Part shown: in pieces, positions 54,168-63,585 of the stretch
How the letters are laid out: every line of letters begins with the position of its first letter
Numbering within the stretch: position 1 is the first letter of the stretch
Assembly (NCBI GenBank): GCA_964402975.1
Contig: CAYOEM010000010.1
Span: 1-64,000, forward strand
Source of the DNA: CAMDKS01 sp964402975
Lineage (GTDB): Bacteria > Bdellovibrionota_B > Oligoflexia > Oligoflexales > RGVZ01
Direction of reading: 5' to 3'
Length of the DNA: 64,000 nucleotides
Notes under the pieces: model-generated
Seen by the model: only the letters and a program-made list of their open reading frames with translations
Told to the model about the DNA's origin: nothing
Databases searched by the model: none
Position numbers and translations under genes: made by a program

Positions 54168-54230
54168 TTCGAGCTCTGCTAGGCCCAAAGCCTAGAGCTT
54201 AACGACCTAAACAGTCATGAATAAAAACTA

Positions 54231-54290
54231 AGCAAGCCGACTTCGGGGAAAATGTTTACATCCTCGAAGTTTGGCTTTGCTTTTTTTTTG
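54231..54290 (+). terminator. Terminator after the basic mini-gene
   Basis: Arms AGCAAGCCGACTTCGGGG and CCTCGAAGTTTGGCTTTGCT pair imperfectly with one bulge, followed by an 8-9 nt T run. Position 64 nt past the stop codon of the small basic gene. Confidence 0.6.
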
Positions 54291-54405
54291 CGTGCTCGGG
54301 TACAATTTTAAAAGTCCAAAAATAACAGTCGTATTTAACTAAAGGCGGAACACAAGGAAGTGTGGCCCGCTGAAGTCCAGGATCGATCCAGGGAAGGGAT
54401 AAGTC

Positions 54406-55092
54406 ATGTTGGAATTTGCGCTTGCGTTCGAAAAAGTTTTGACTAGATGGCCAGACAACACCTCGTGGACTATCGCGCAGATAGCCGATTTCACCAACAG
54501 CTCTGTATCGACCGCCGTTGACGCAATTTCGACAACTCTCAATAGAGAGTTCGACATTCAAGAAACAATTACACCAAATGAAGGCCGCCAAGTTTTAGCG
54601 GCTTTGAAGGATCGATTGCACAGACAACTAGAAGCCAGAGAAAAGCGGATACAGGCCGACAGAGATGCGGCTATGCGCGCATACGATCTCACGATGGAGC
54701 GAATCCGCACGACCCAGATGGTCAAGGACTGGCGAGGATCATACAAAACCCTTTCATATTTTGTCGGTCGCTACGACAAAAACATCAGCCATGATCTTCT
54801 TGTGTCGCTGTGCGGCGACTGTATCAGGCTTGGCCACAAAGCCGGGTTTAATATGCAGGAAATCGGCCAGTGGTTCCGGAAAGCCGTTGAGGCTGCGATT
54901 TTGAGCGGATCGCAAGAAGTACTGGAAGATGTGCTAGATTTCGTTGACGCATACGCAGAAATATTTGCAGCTGACCGCAATGGGGTCGGAGGCAAAATCT
55001 TAAATAACGCTCTGAACGTATTGGAGATACCCTCGATCGACTGTAACTTGGGTCTTCAATGGACGAACTTGAATACAGCATACCGAGGATAA
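54406..55092 (+). CDS. Unknown soluble helical protein
   Basis: 228 residues, no signal peptide, transmembrane segment or recognised motif. Residues 75-105 form a charged helix (RLHRQLEAREKRIQADRD) compatible with a coiled coil. The N-terminal 60 residues resemble a small winged-helix-like pattern (TIAQIADFTNSSVSTAVDAI), which might be DNA-binding. Good AAGGGA site. Single-gene unit ending at a bidirectional terminator. Function unknown. Confidence 0.5.
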   Translation: MLEFALAFEKVLTRWPDNTSWTIAQIADFTNSSVSTAVDAISTTLNREFDIQETITPNEGRQVLAALKDRLHRQLEAREKRIQADRDAAMRAYDLTMERIRTTQMVKDWRGSYKTLSYFVGRYDKNISHDLLVSLCGDCIRLGHKAGFNMQEIGQWFRKAVEAAILSGSQEVLEDVLDFVDAYAEIFAADRNGVGGKILNNALNVLEIPSIDCNLGLQWTNLNTAYRG

Positions 55093-55110
55093 AATTTAAT
55101 TTTTCCCTAT

Positions 55111-55139
55111 AAAAAAACCACCCTTTGGGTGGTTTTTTT
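55111..55139 (+). terminator. Bidirectional terminator overlapping the MFS stop codon
   Basis: AAAAAACCACCC-TTT-GGGTGGTTTTTT is a strong stem with T runs on both sides. It separates two convergent genes, and the MFS stop (55138-55140) lies at its edge. Confidence 0.88.
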
Positions 55140-56352
55140 AGTTCTCGCGGTGATGAATCTGTTTGGAGAGACTATAGATCAGCACGCCAGCGATACACAC
55201 CATCACAGCCGACCATGAGGCAATACGCTCAACTCCGATGAGCTCGCCGCTTGGAGCAGTTGTGAGAAGCCGCGAAGAAAAGATGCCACCAGCCGACATC
55301 CCCGCGTGCTGCACTGCAGACTGTAGTGACATAAAACCAGCTCGTTCCTCACGTCTCGGCACTTTAGACGATAATGTCTGCATGCTGATGTTACGTAGCG
55401 TGCCGGAAAACATGAAGGTAATGAAAATACCATAGGGATTCATGAGGGGCGGTTGTAGATAAAGACCCAAGAGTAGGGCTGCAAAAAAGCCAACAGAACC
55501 CAACATAAACCAGGGCAAACTTCCAAAAATATCGACTAACTTGCCGCAAAAGGCCATGACGAGAAGACTCGCAAGCCCACCAATAAAATACAATTGGCCC
55601 ATCTCATCTCTTGGAAATCCAAGGTTGATCTGCACGTAGCCAGCAATATTTGGGAAAATGAGAAATCCGCCCGTCATGACACAAAAAAGGAGGAAATAAC
55701 TGGTCAATACAGCTCGCTGACGCAGAAGAGATCCCAGCGATAAATTCATGAGCCCGACTTTCCCCTCAGAAATATGCCCGCGAAGTACGGGCAAAAATCC
55801 TCGAGAAAGAATGCCTACAACCGCCGCAGAAGCCCCTACCATGATAAATGGAGCATTCCACCCAAAAACCCTCGCCACTTCAAGCCCAATTGGAACGCCA
55901 AAGATCGAGGCCACCGAAAAACCAATCATAACTTTACCGAGGGCAGCGCCGCGCCTCTCGTGCGGCACAAGGTCGGCAATGATAGCAAGGCCGATTGCCG
56001 ATGTCGGACCACCAAACACCCCTGCGAGCACCCTAGCCCACAATAGGCTATGAAAGTCCCATGCAAAAGCGCCAGAGGCCGTACCAAGGGACAAACCAAT
56101 GAGCGACCAGACCAGGGCTTTTCGGCGCTCAATTCGGTCTAGAAAAACACTGCCGAGCAGACCGCTTAGCGCTGCGGCAAGTGTATAAGCACCAGAAAGA
56201 ACACCCATGTGACTCACTCGGATCCCAAGTGCCTTGGCAAAGTCGGGCCCTAACGGCATCACCATCATAAAGTCAACGATGTTAACAAACTGAACTAAGG
56301 CAATAACGAGGATTGCCAATGTCTCCTGCCGAGAGCGTTCCTCTGACGTCAT
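55138..56352 (-). CDS. Major facilitator superfamily transporter (DHA1-like)
   Basis: 404 residues with about 12 hydrophobic helices. Motif A-like segment between helices 2 and 3 (GSVFLDRIERRKALVW) and the helix 5 region (GFSVASIFGVPIGLEVA) suggest the drug:H+ antiporter-1 group. Start ATG preceded by GGGAA. Substrate unknown. Transcribed alone, facing the CPBP gene divergently across about 145 nt. Confidence 0.88.
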   Translation of the reverse strand: MTSEERSRQETLAILVIALVQFVNIVDFMMVMPLGPDFAKALGIRVSHMGVLSGAYTLAAALSGLLGSVFLDRIERRKALVWSLIGLSLGTASGAFAWDFHSLLWARVLAGVFGGPTSAIGLAIIADLVPHERRGAALGKVMIGFSVASIFGVPIGLEVARVFGWNAPFIMVGASAAVVGILSRGFLPVLRGHISEGKVGLMNLSLGSLLRQRAVLTSYFLLFCVMTGGFLIFPNIAGYVQINLGFPRDEMGQLYFIGGLASLLVMAFCGKLVDIFGSLPWFMLGSVGFFAALLLGLYLQPPLMNPYGIFITFMFSGTLRNISMQTLSSKVPRREERAGFMSLQSAVQHAGMSAGGIFSSRLLTTAPSGELIGVERIASWSAVMVCIAGVLIYSLSKQIHHREN

Positions 56353-56497
56353 AAAATTCCCATGAGTGTGTCAACCGGTGAGCAAAAGATATAACTTGAA
56401 ATTGGTCGGAAGCCACCTGCTAAGATGATACTCTTTACTTAGTCGTTTTGACAGTAAACGATCTTATAAATTTACCCCAAGGGCGCAAAATTGCTCA

Positions 56498-57487
56498 ATG
56501 AGTCGCACCACACTGACAACCTTGTTAACGATTGCGTTGTTGCTTCGCCCAGAAGCAAGCCCAGCTGCGACGCACTTAGATCAAGACGACGTTTGGGCAT
56601 TTGAAAACTCTGACGCTTACGCCTCGGCAAGTGACATCACTCTGCCACTCATTTCGTTCATTCTACCAGGATCTGGGCAGCTTTATCGCGGTCAACTCAT
56701 TAGCGGGAGCTTGTACGCTGGAATCGGGATCGGTGGTGTACTTTATTCCGATCAAGCCACCCATGACTTCAAACTATCCGAAAAGGATAACCTTGACATC
56801 GGCTCACAGAATACCGCCGTTCGAAAATATATCCTTGGCCTTCAAGTTTACCAGGCCTCGGGCGGAATGAGCGCCTATCATTCGTTTCGATCTGCGGTTT
56901 GGCAACGACAAAAATTTGATCAGTATCGATTTCTAGGACCTGGAGAGACGCCGATGGAGATTCTAAAAGCCCCCTTTGAATTCAGTTATCTGACAAGATC
57001 ATCCACCTTCATACCTCTTCTGGTTGGCGGATCTTTATCTTGGTATCTCGCTACTCATCCTGGAGCGGACTATACGCGACGCACCGTGGGCAAGGAGGAT
57101 TTTCTGTTTTCATCTGCATTTTCATACGGGGCTGGCACTCACGAAGAAGCTGTATTTCGTGGCTGGATCATGCCAGTTCTCCACGAGCAAGGATTATCAG
57201 CTCCTGTAGCGAATATTGGTCAAGGTCTCCTGTTCGCCTTAGCTCATCTGGGAAGCAACAAGATCCCATTACCACAACTGTTTCTTGGACTGCATCTCGG
57301 ACGAGTCACACAGAGGAATCAGTGGACTATTGGAGAGGCTGTTTTTATACATACCTGGTGGGATGTTTTTGCTTTTTTAAGTTCATACCATCTGAAAAAA
57401 ACAAAACCTGGGTCAAACTCGAGTGCAGCGCTGGCTAATAATAAATCGCCAGTGTTTTTATTGCCGCCCATGAATCTGACTTTTTAG
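56498..57487 (+). CDS. DUF5683-like domain fused to a CPBP (CAAX) protease domain
   Basis: 329 residues with a signal peptide (TTLLTIALLLRPEASPAA). The N-terminal half has FILPGSGQLYRGQLISGSLYAG, a DUF5683-like pattern. The C-terminal half is CPBP: EEAVFR (E216, E217, R221), LFALAH (H250) and HTWWD (H285, D289), the conserved glutamate-histidine metalloprotease set. Several transmembrane helices. CPBP proteins process prenylated or immunity-type peptides in membranes. This fusion is not a common one I can name. Substrate unknown. Confidence 0.75.
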   Translation: MSRTTLTTLLTIALLLRPEASPAATHLDQDDVWAFENSDAYASASDITLPLISFILPGSGQLYRGQLISGSLYAGIGIGGVLYSDQATHDFKLSEKDNLDIGSQNTAVRKYILGLQVYQASGGMSAYHSFRSAVWQRQKFDQYRFLGPGETPMEILKAPFEFSYLTRSSTFIPLLVGGSLSWYLATHPGADYTRRTVGKEDFLFSSAFSYGAGTHEEAVFRGWIMPVLHEQGLSAPVANIGQGLLFALAHLGSNKIPLPQLFLGLHLGRVTQRNQWTIGEAVFIHTWWDVFAFLSSYHLKKTKPGSNSSAALANNKSPVFLLPPMNLTF

Positions 57488-57490
57488 TCC

Positions 57491-58873
57491 CTAGCTGACA
57501 TGTTCTGGCTGTACTTTAATCCAGATAAGCGTTCTATCATCATCAGCTGTAAATTTTTGCTCTGATAAGTAATTCGGATTAGAACGAATACCTTCTAGCA
57601 TCTTTTTCAACACGCGTGGACTCTCCGATGTGCCTTTCTCAAAAACGCCGTCAGTTCCTAGCAGCACCTCAAACCCCTTCTTGGAAACAGCTTGCTTTAC
57701 ACTCGTGAAATTAGCTGACTCGCCAAGACCTAGTAAATCCCCTCTCGCAGCTAAAACACTAACACCAAGCTCTGCGTCGTTGGCAAATATAAATGCTGGA
57801 GGATGGCCGGCACTCCAATACTCGACTTCACCACGTCCAACTCTTAGAACACCCACTGTTGCTGAATGCGCGACCTTTTCCCCCATTCTATGAAGCGTGT
57901 TATGAACCCGCATTAACCACATCATAGGATCGAACAATGGACTGGCTAGGGCATCCGCCCACATGGCCTGAATGGCGTGAGTCACCAAAGCTGCTTGGAC
58001 ACCCTTACCTGACGCGTCTGCAATCACAACAAATGTTTGCCCATCTTCATCTGTGCGAACAGCCATCCAGTCACCACCAACAGTCTGGCTTCGAACTTGA
58101 AAAAAACTGACGTTCACGCCCACTCCGGCGAACTGCGTATGGGGTGTGAACGAGTCCTGAATATTCCGCGCAATGATTAGTTGCTGCTCATAAGCTTCTT
58201 TTTGAGCCTGGGCTACTTTTTGACGATTCGCGTATTCCCGCCTAGCCTCCTGGAAGGATCTTAAAACACTACCGCGTTGAAACACCTGTACACCGACGAA
58301 AGAAAAAATCGATATACCGATCATTCCATTGCCCCCGTCGATATGGGACCAGCAAAGCCAAGATGCTAGCACCAAAGCGGGCGAGTACAAAATGACTACG
58401 AAATTATGGAAGGGACTTAATATCGTGATAAAAATTCCAAGGGTTAAAAAACCCGACCAACCCTTTATCTGCGCGATAGTAATGACAGGATCAATCGAAA
58501 GCCCCCGGTGCAGCACGTGCGCATACGCCATAACCGTTATAAATTGACCACCTAAAACCCAAAACCGCCTTAAGCTTTCAAGGCGGCTGGGAATACGAAA
58601 ATAAGAAAGGCTATAAAACAAGCTAAAAATATGCAAATAACTGAGAAACTCAAGAATTTCGGGCCTCACGACCAGCACCCTATTCACCACCAGCGACACA
58701 GCATGAAAAGCAGCGCCAAGAGTCATCGTGATAAACATCATGTCGTGGTCACGCTGATTCAACCAACTCCTGCAGAAGGCTTGCTCACCTTCTGGCAGTT
58801 GTTCTAAGTTCAATGTGTAGTAATATCTAACGAAAGACCACGTTTGACTGATCAGCGCGGTAAAACTCGACAC
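57491..58873 (-). CDS. Membrane SpoIIE/RsbU-type protein phosphatase
   Basis: 460 residues. About six transmembrane helices in the first 220 residues, a coiled-coil linker (EYANRQKVAQAQKEAYEQQL), then a PP2C-like SpoIIE domain with GDWMAVRTDEDG, VIADASGKGVQAALV and a C-terminal GTDGVFEKG; metal Asp residues lie in these motifs. It would dephosphorylate an anti-sigma factor antagonist or STAS protein. No anti-sigma partner is nearby. GTG start with GGAG 8 nt upstream. Confidence 0.9.
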   Translation of the reverse strand: MSSFTALISQTWSFVRYYYTLNLEQLPEGEQAFCRSWLNQRDHDMMFITMTLGAAFHAVSLVVNRVLVVRPEILEFLSYLHIFSLFYSLSYFRIPSRLESLRRFWVLGGQFITVMAYAHVLHRGLSIDPVITIAQIKGWSGFLTLGIFITILSPFHNFVVILYSPALVLASWLCWSHIDGGNGMIGISIFSFVGVQVFQRGSVLRSFQEARREYANRQKVAQAQKEAYEQQLIIARNIQDSFTPHTQFAGVGVNVSFFQVRSQTVGGDWMAVRTDEDGQTFVVIADASGKGVQAALVTHAIQAMWADALASPLFDPMMWLMRVHNTLHRMGEKVAHSATVGVLRVGRGEVEYWSAGHPPAFIFANDAELGVSVLAARGDLLGLGESANFTSVKQAVSKKGFEVLLGTDGVFEKGTSESPRVLKKMLEGIRSNPNYLSEQKFTADDDRTLIWIKVQPEHVS

Positions 58874-58911
58874 CCGACATCTCCTCTGCTTAGCGCGACC
58901 AGCGGATACAA

Positions 58912-59124
58912 CTAAAACTCAACGTCATCGTCATTGCTTGCATCAATTGAATATTCAAGAGTGGCCGGGTTCATGGTCGCCCCCGCTATTATATAATTAT
59001 CAGTAGCCCACGCCGCCAAGTCACCCAGCTGACATCGCGACGAGCAGAACGGACGGCTCAGGTTGTTAGAATCATATAGGGCCGAACCTTTGCAGGTTGG
59101 GCAGGTTACAAGCTTAGTACTCAT
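58912..59124 (-). CDS. yacG: DNA gyrase inhibitor YacG
   Basis: 70 residues with the YacG zinc motif CPTCKG...FCSSRCQLGDLAAWATDNY. YacG binds GyrB and inhibits gyrase. The C-terminal tail (ATLEYSIDASNDDD) is acidic. The ATG lies 3 nt after the stop of the upstream lipoprotein gene, so the two are coupled, although a functional link is not evident. Confidence 0.93.
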   Translation of the reverse strand: MSTKLVTCPTCKGSALYDSNNLSRPFCSSRCQLGDLAAWATDNYIIAGATMNPATLEYSIDASNDDDVEF

Positions 59125-59127
59125 AAA

Positions 59128-61203
59128 TTAGTTATTATTTGCGCGGTAGCGTACGCAGCCATAAGCACCTCTCAGCTCTGGGCTGGCTAAACCAAACCAT
59201 CGCGTATATTCAAAACTCTTGGGCGTACCAATGACTGCTACGGCATCTTTCGCGCACTCTGAACTAATCTGAACTGCCCGTCCTGCTTCGTCGCTCCAGA
59301 ACGTGATTGAATTCAGGCTGCCGCAGGGCAGTGACAAAGGATTAGAGTCGTTTGCCAATCGATACCCAGGAATTTGTGCGTTCCACTTGGAGTAAAAATA
59401 AGACGCCTCAACCATGCGCTTCCAATCTGTTCCATTGGGAAGCACCCAATTGCCGCCCGGAAGCTTTTTACAAGCATCTCTTGCCGCGGCCTGCGTGAGC
59501 GTTAACGAGTCGATTTTTCTACTTGAGCGTACCGCCGAAACAAGTGCTTCAGGGAACCAAAACTCAACAAGGTTATCGTAAGGCTTGGGAAGCTTGAGAT
59601 TGGGTCTTGCCCTTGCCGCGACAGCCTGCGCTTTCGCAAGACATTCTTCTGATGCATTTTTTTCATCTGAAATCTGTCCGCAATACTGCAACACGTCGGT
59701 GATAGCCTTGCGGTAGGATGCTAACGCCTGAGCTTGCTTCGCGACGCCATTATGCAGTGCATCATCCAAACTCCATTGACCCCAGCGATATTTAGCGGTG
59801 ATTAACTTATGCTCTTTATCAGCCCAAGCAGCTTCCTGAACGAGCTTGGTCAGGACATTAACATCCTTTGCTGACCTATTCTTGACTGCCGTTGTAAAGA
59901 CGTTGCCAAGTCGCGACTCGGTAGAGCCAGCAATATATCTAACGTTATCATAACTGCGAAGACCCACCTCAAGTGCGCCTTCCTCAACTCCGGAGGATGC
60001 CGCGTCAACAGAATTTAAGAACATATTAAACTTATCGAGGGCGTCCTCAAACGTAAAGTTACCCATGTTCATATTGATCTTGCCGCGGCTAGCGACTTTA
60101 ATCTCAACTTTCTGACTCAAAAAAGAATTTGAGTTTTGCGCCGCCACCTGAGCCTTCATGTTGGTCTTTAGTTCACCAAGATCATTGGCCTTTACATGAC
60201 CACCTTGGATCATGTCGCCAGAGCCTTTGTAAAGTGAATCAAATTGAGAACTCTCCATGACAGCGACCAACCAAACTTCGCGACCGCGACTCACACTCTC
60301 AACGTAATAGTCTCCACAATACTTGCGAAACTCGTTATAGGTTGTCGCCGCCTCTTGTTCGTTAGCCGGGACTTTTCCACCGAATATCGCATTAACAAAC
60401 ATCGGATTAAATTTTGGATTACGTACGGTATCAGTATCCAGAGTTGGAAAGGTTTTTATTCCGTGGAGCAAGATGAACGACTTGTTCACAGAATTCTTAA
60501 ACTGGACTTGAAGCTGGGCTCTGAATTTGCTTAGAACACTGCCGCTGGCAATACCGCCATCAGTTGATGAACCGGTCTCTGCAGAGGATGAATCTCCTTC
60601 GGCAAGGTTCATGGAATTACCATTTTGACTTTGTGATGGCAGGAACTCACTATCGACATTTTGCAGATCACCGCCGCCGCGAGATCCACCCATTTCAAAC
60701 TGTATGGTCGTATCCAGTGATACAAGCAGGTCTCTCAGTGTGTGGGCATAGAACAAATCAATTTGGGATCGACCGCTTTGCTCACCTGCCAGTGATAATT
60801 TTGAACGCACAGTCGGCTGAGGGGGATCAAAGTTAATACCAAAGCCACCAGAAGCACCTGACCCGGTTGCGCCGACCAGATTCAGATTTGGATCGTGGTC
60901 GTAACCTGTGGAGCTAGAGTCAGCAGAGGTACTGGATGACGACGATTCCTGCGGCGCATCTTGAGAGACCACACAAACGTTCTCCGTTAGCTCTCTGCTT
61001 CGCAAATCAAAACCTTTTCCCGGAGCCACAACGCCAGAGATGCCGGCCGTGGATACCGCGCGCTTTAATTTTGACGAGGGCGTTCTGCAACCATCCAACA
61101 GCAAGCCCAATCCAACAACACCAACGATACGAGATAGTGTTTTGACCTGTACCACTGAACGTACTCCCAATCCATTAAAGTTGAATAACTTTGAACTACT
61201 CAT
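59128..61203 (-). CDS. Large lipoprotein with C-terminal Lcl/DUF1566-like domain
   Basis: 691 residues from ATG 61203 (GGAG spaced 6 nt). Lipoprotein signal ends GLLLDGC. After a Ser/Asp-rich low-complexity part (about 80-110) there is a central region with KTFPTLDTDTVRNPKFNP and long helical segments. The C-terminal ~110 residues have GGNWVLPNGTDWKRM and ITFWSDEAGRAVQ, typical of Lcl_C/DUF1566-type surface domains. Located in the periplasm or on the cell surface. Function unknown. Middle gene of a three-gene run. Confidence 0.6.
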   Translation of the reverse strand: MSSSKLFNFNGLGVRSVVQVKTLSRIVGVVGLGLLLDGCRTPSSKLKRAVSTAGISGVVAPGKGFDLRSRELTENVCVVSQDAPQESSSSSTSADSSSTGYDHDPNLNLVGATGSGASGGFGINFDPPQPTVRSKLSLAGEQSGRSQIDLFYAHTLRDLLVSLDTTIQFEMGGSRGGGDLQNVDSEFLPSQSQNGNSMNLAEGDSSSAETGSSTDGGIASGSVLSKFRAQLQVQFKNSVNKSFILLHGIKTFPTLDTDTVRNPKFNPMFVNAIFGGKVPANEQEAATTYNEFRKYCGDYYVESVSRGREVWLVAVMESSQFDSLYKGSGDMIQGGHVKANDLGELKTNMKAQVAAQNSNSFLSQKVEIKVASRGKINMNMGNFTFEDALDKFNMFLNSVDAASSGVEEGALEVGLRSYDNVRYIAGSTESRLGNVFTTAVKNRSAKDVNVLTKLVQEAAWADKEHKLITAKYRWGQWSLDDALHNGVAKQAQALASYRKAITDVLQYCGQISDEKNASEECLAKAQAVAARARPNLKLPKPYDNLVEFWFPEALVSAVRSSRKIDSLTLTQAAARDACKKLPGGNWVLPNGTDWKRMVEASYFYSKWNAQIPGYRLANDSNPLSLPCGSLNSITFWSDEAGRAVQISSECAKDAVAVIGTPKSFEYTRWFGLASPELRGAYGCVRYRANNN

Positions 61204-61216
61204 GAGGGACTCCAAG

Positions 61217-62275
61217 TTAACGCGGTGTTGATGAACCCTGAGCTGCTGTATTGACCAAACGACACATCACTGGGCTCTTTGAAAAGTCAACAACGACCGT
61301 CGAATTAACATAGCCAGTCTTCAAGTAAAGCACTTTTGAGATGCTTTTACCGTCAAACGTGAGATGAATGGGGTAATCTGCGTTCGTAAGTTGATAGCGG
61401 AAATACCATGAATTCTTCTTCGACTCATACCTAGCACTCACGTTAGGATGAAGCTTTGGAAGGTCAATAAAGTAAGTGAACTGCGTCGGTAAAACGTTAA
61501 ATCGGATCAATCCCCGAACAACGGCTCCATCACCAATAGGTTCTTCGATTATGATTGGCCCGGGCGTTTGCTTGCGATCCTCAGGGCGATAAAGCGTCTG
61601 ACCAGAGCGCGCGACTGATCCATCTTTGTAGTAGATAGCGTCTCCAACTTTTAATCGTCGACTTCGCTCGTCGCCGTAGTAAAAGTTTCCGTTCTCATCC
61701 ATCATGCGCAAATTTCCCGGGTATTTTAAACCACCATTTGGCACGGATAGGCTTGTTTTGTCGGGGTAAAATACGGCGCCGCTTGTATTTCTAAGCGTAT
61801 TTCCCTCTGGGTACATGAGCGACGAATTTTGACCTTGCAAGAGAGACCCATCGGCAAAAAATAGGTTGTTATTTGAATCCGTGAGCGACTGTCCGTTGAA
61901 ATACCTCACAGACCCATCATTAGCCAACGCAACAGCACCCGTTGGGTAATAGAAAGTGCCATTGGCGGCTTTCAGTTCTCTTCCATTAGAGTAGACGACT
62001 CGCTGGCCACACTCTGAGAATGCAATACCGGGACAAATCTCACGAGGATCCTTGTTGGGAAACTCTGCGATCGGGATCACCTGTGATGTGCCATCAATAC
62101 ATGTGATATCGTAGTTATCGCCGCTACGAGTCATCGTTTGGATGGACGTCACATCCCGCAAACTGGAATCAGAACCGTTAAAGGCCGAGGTTTTGCAACC
62201 ACTGAACACAAAAAGACCTACAGCGGCCAGGCCGGCAAATCGAAATCTAAACGTCAGCGCATATGTTTCAGCCAT
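61217..62275 (-). CDS. Lipoprotein with nine tandem 15-residue repeats
   Basis: 352 residues from ATG 62275; the longer reading has no support. Lipobox FSGC with Cys27. Residues 93-227 are nine consecutive 15-residue repeats of the form hydrophobic-x-Tyr/Phe-x-x-Gly-x-x-Leu-x-x-x-x-Gly-x, e.g. FYYPTGAVALANDGS, VRYFNGQSLTDSNNN and LFFADGSLLQGQNSS. They suggest a beta-hairpin solenoid on the cell surface. A C-terminal beta-rich domain (about 245-350) follows with a few Cys. Not a repeat I can name. Precedes the large lipoprotein by 13 nt. Confidence 0.7.
   Translation of the reverse strand: MAETYALTFRFRFAGLAAVGLFVFSGCKTSAFNGSDSSLRDVTSIQTMTRSGDNYDITCIDGTSQVIPIAEFPNKDPREICPGIAFSECGQRVVYSNGRELKAANGTFYYPTGAVALANDGSVRYFNGQSLTDSNNNLFFADGSLLQGQNSSLMYPEGNTLRNTSGAVFYPDKTSLSVPNGGLKYPGNLRMMDENGNFYYGDERSRRLKVGDAIYYKDGSVARSGQTLYRPEDRKQTPGPIIIEEPIGDGAVVRGLIRFNVLPTQFTYFIDLPKLHPNVSARYESKKNSWYFRYQLTNADYPIHLTFDGKSISKVLYLKTGYVNSTVVVDFSKSPVMCRLVNTAAQGSSTPR
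61595..61999 (-). repeat. Region coding nine 15-residue (45-nt) repeats
   Basis: The period is exactly 15 residues over 135 residues, with no insertions or gaps. The DNA copies are diverged, so this is an old, selected protein repeat rather than a recent slippage event. Conserved positions are an aromatic residue near position 3, Gly/Asp near 5-6, Leu near 9 and Gly/Asn near 13-15. Confidence 0.8.
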
Positions 62276-62534
62276 CGCGAGCCACCCACGGCCAAGCGTC
62301 ACTACCCAGATGGCGGCAGAGACTTGCTGAGCCTTCTTTAAATTTATTTGAACAGATTCTGCCCTCAATCTTAGCTGAAAGCTTAGCCAAATGTCACAGG
62401 AAAAACTGTGGTTTGAGGCAAATCTGAACAAAAAAACGCCACCAATGCCGGCCGCCAGCAGGTCTAAGTACGGACGTACGTAAAACTTTTAAAGCACGAA
62501 GTTTGCGCCGACTCGTGCATAGATTTAAGATAAG

Positions 62535-62560
62535 GGGGTGTCCCATCCATCAGACACCCC
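62535..62560 (+). promoter_or_regulatory. Hairpin just before the MBL hydrolase ribosome-binding site
   Basis: GGGGTGTC (62535-62542) and GACACCCC (62553-62560) form a perfect GC-rich 8-bp stem around a 10-nt loop. The Shine-Dalgarno AGGAG (62563-62567) starts 3 nt after it and the ATG is at 62573. There is no T run, so it is not a normal terminator. Could stabilise mRNA, bind a protein or regulate translation. Confidence 0.5.
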
Positions 62561-62572
62561 ATAGGAGTTGTT

Positions 62573-63583
62573 ATGCTTTTGAAAGCTTTAGGCGTCAATT
62601 CCGCGTTCTCGGTCGGCTCATTTCAAGACGCTGTCCCACTGTCGGATGCGCTCCGGGCACTTGAAAGTGGCGACCCAAAGAGGGAAATCGAGGTCCTAAA
62701 ATCAAAAGCAAGAAAGCTCTACGAACCAAAATGGCAGTCCAACTTTCTACTGGAGTTTGACACCCCAAACAAACGAGGCAAACCGGGCGAACCTTACCGA
62801 CTGCTGGTTGATTGCGGCTGCGACATCCGTCACGCACTGCTGGCGCAAGGCCTAAGTTTCAACGATATTGATGGAGTTTATATATCACACCCCCACTCCG
62901 ACCACATTGGGGGCATCGAGGGCTTCGCCCTTAGCACGATTTTTAACCCATACTATTCGAAAGCCAAGAAGGAATGGTGTGGAGAAAAGTTTGTGGTCGA
63001 TAAGCTCATCGAGCTTGGTGAGAGACCATTCCCACCCGATTTTGCTAAGCCGGATCTTTTCGTTCACCCTAAAGTACTAATCGATTTAAGAGCGGCCGTC
63101 CGACCTGGTCTTGATACCATGCAGGGCGTGTCCTACGTTAGCCTAGAGACGTATTTCAACATCATCACTGTCGGGAAAGACAATGAGGGACATCGCCTGA
63201 GTCACCGCTTTCAAGACGGTTCCAGAGAGTGGAAAATGACACCAGTCTTTGCGATGCATGTCATATCGGCAACAGAAGAAATGCCATCTTATGGCCTATC
63301 CATGGAATGCTCGGATGGAACATACGTGCTGATGCCCACTGACACCCAACATATGGTTCCACCGCAGTTGGATGTCCTATATAAGAAAGCAACGGCAGTC
63401 TATATGGATTGCGAAACAGGCAAGTTCGCGTCAGGGGTTCATCCTCACATCAGCGAACTCATTGAACACATGCACCCGGATATTCAGAAGAAATGTTACC
63501 TTTACCACTATCAGTCAGACCCAGAGTACCCGCCGGGCATGTTTAAAGGCATTCTTCGGACGGGTGATGCTCATAACTACTAA
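62573..63583 (+). CDS. Metallo-beta-lactamase fold hydrolase
   Basis: 336 residues. The metal motif ISHPHSDHIGG gives H106, H108, D110 and H111; later His/Asp in AMHVIS, PTDTQHMVP and GVHPHISEL likely complete the two-metal site. The first 50 residues are a separate small helical part. No signal peptide, so cytoplasmic. RNase Z-like or phosphodiesterase-like activity is possible; substrate not assigned. AGGAG site. Its stop is 2 nt from the facing gene's end. Confidence 0.85.
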   Translation: MLLKALGVNSAFSVGSFQDAVPLSDALRALESGDPKREIEVLKSKARKLYEPKWQSNFLLEFDTPNKRGKPGEPYRLLVDCGCDIRHALLAQGLSFNDIDGVYISHPHSDHIGGIEGFALSTIFNPYYSKAKKEWCGEKFVVDKLIELGERPFPPDFAKPDLFVHPKVLIDLRAAVRPGLDTMQGVSYVSLETYFNIITVGKDNEGHRLSHRFQDGSREWKMTPVFAMHVISATEEMPSYGLSMECSDGTYVLMPTDTQHMVPPQLDVLYKKATAVYMDCETGKFASGVHPHISELIEHMHPDIQKKCYLYHYQSDPEYPPGMFKGILRTGDAHNY

Positions 63584-63585
63584 AA

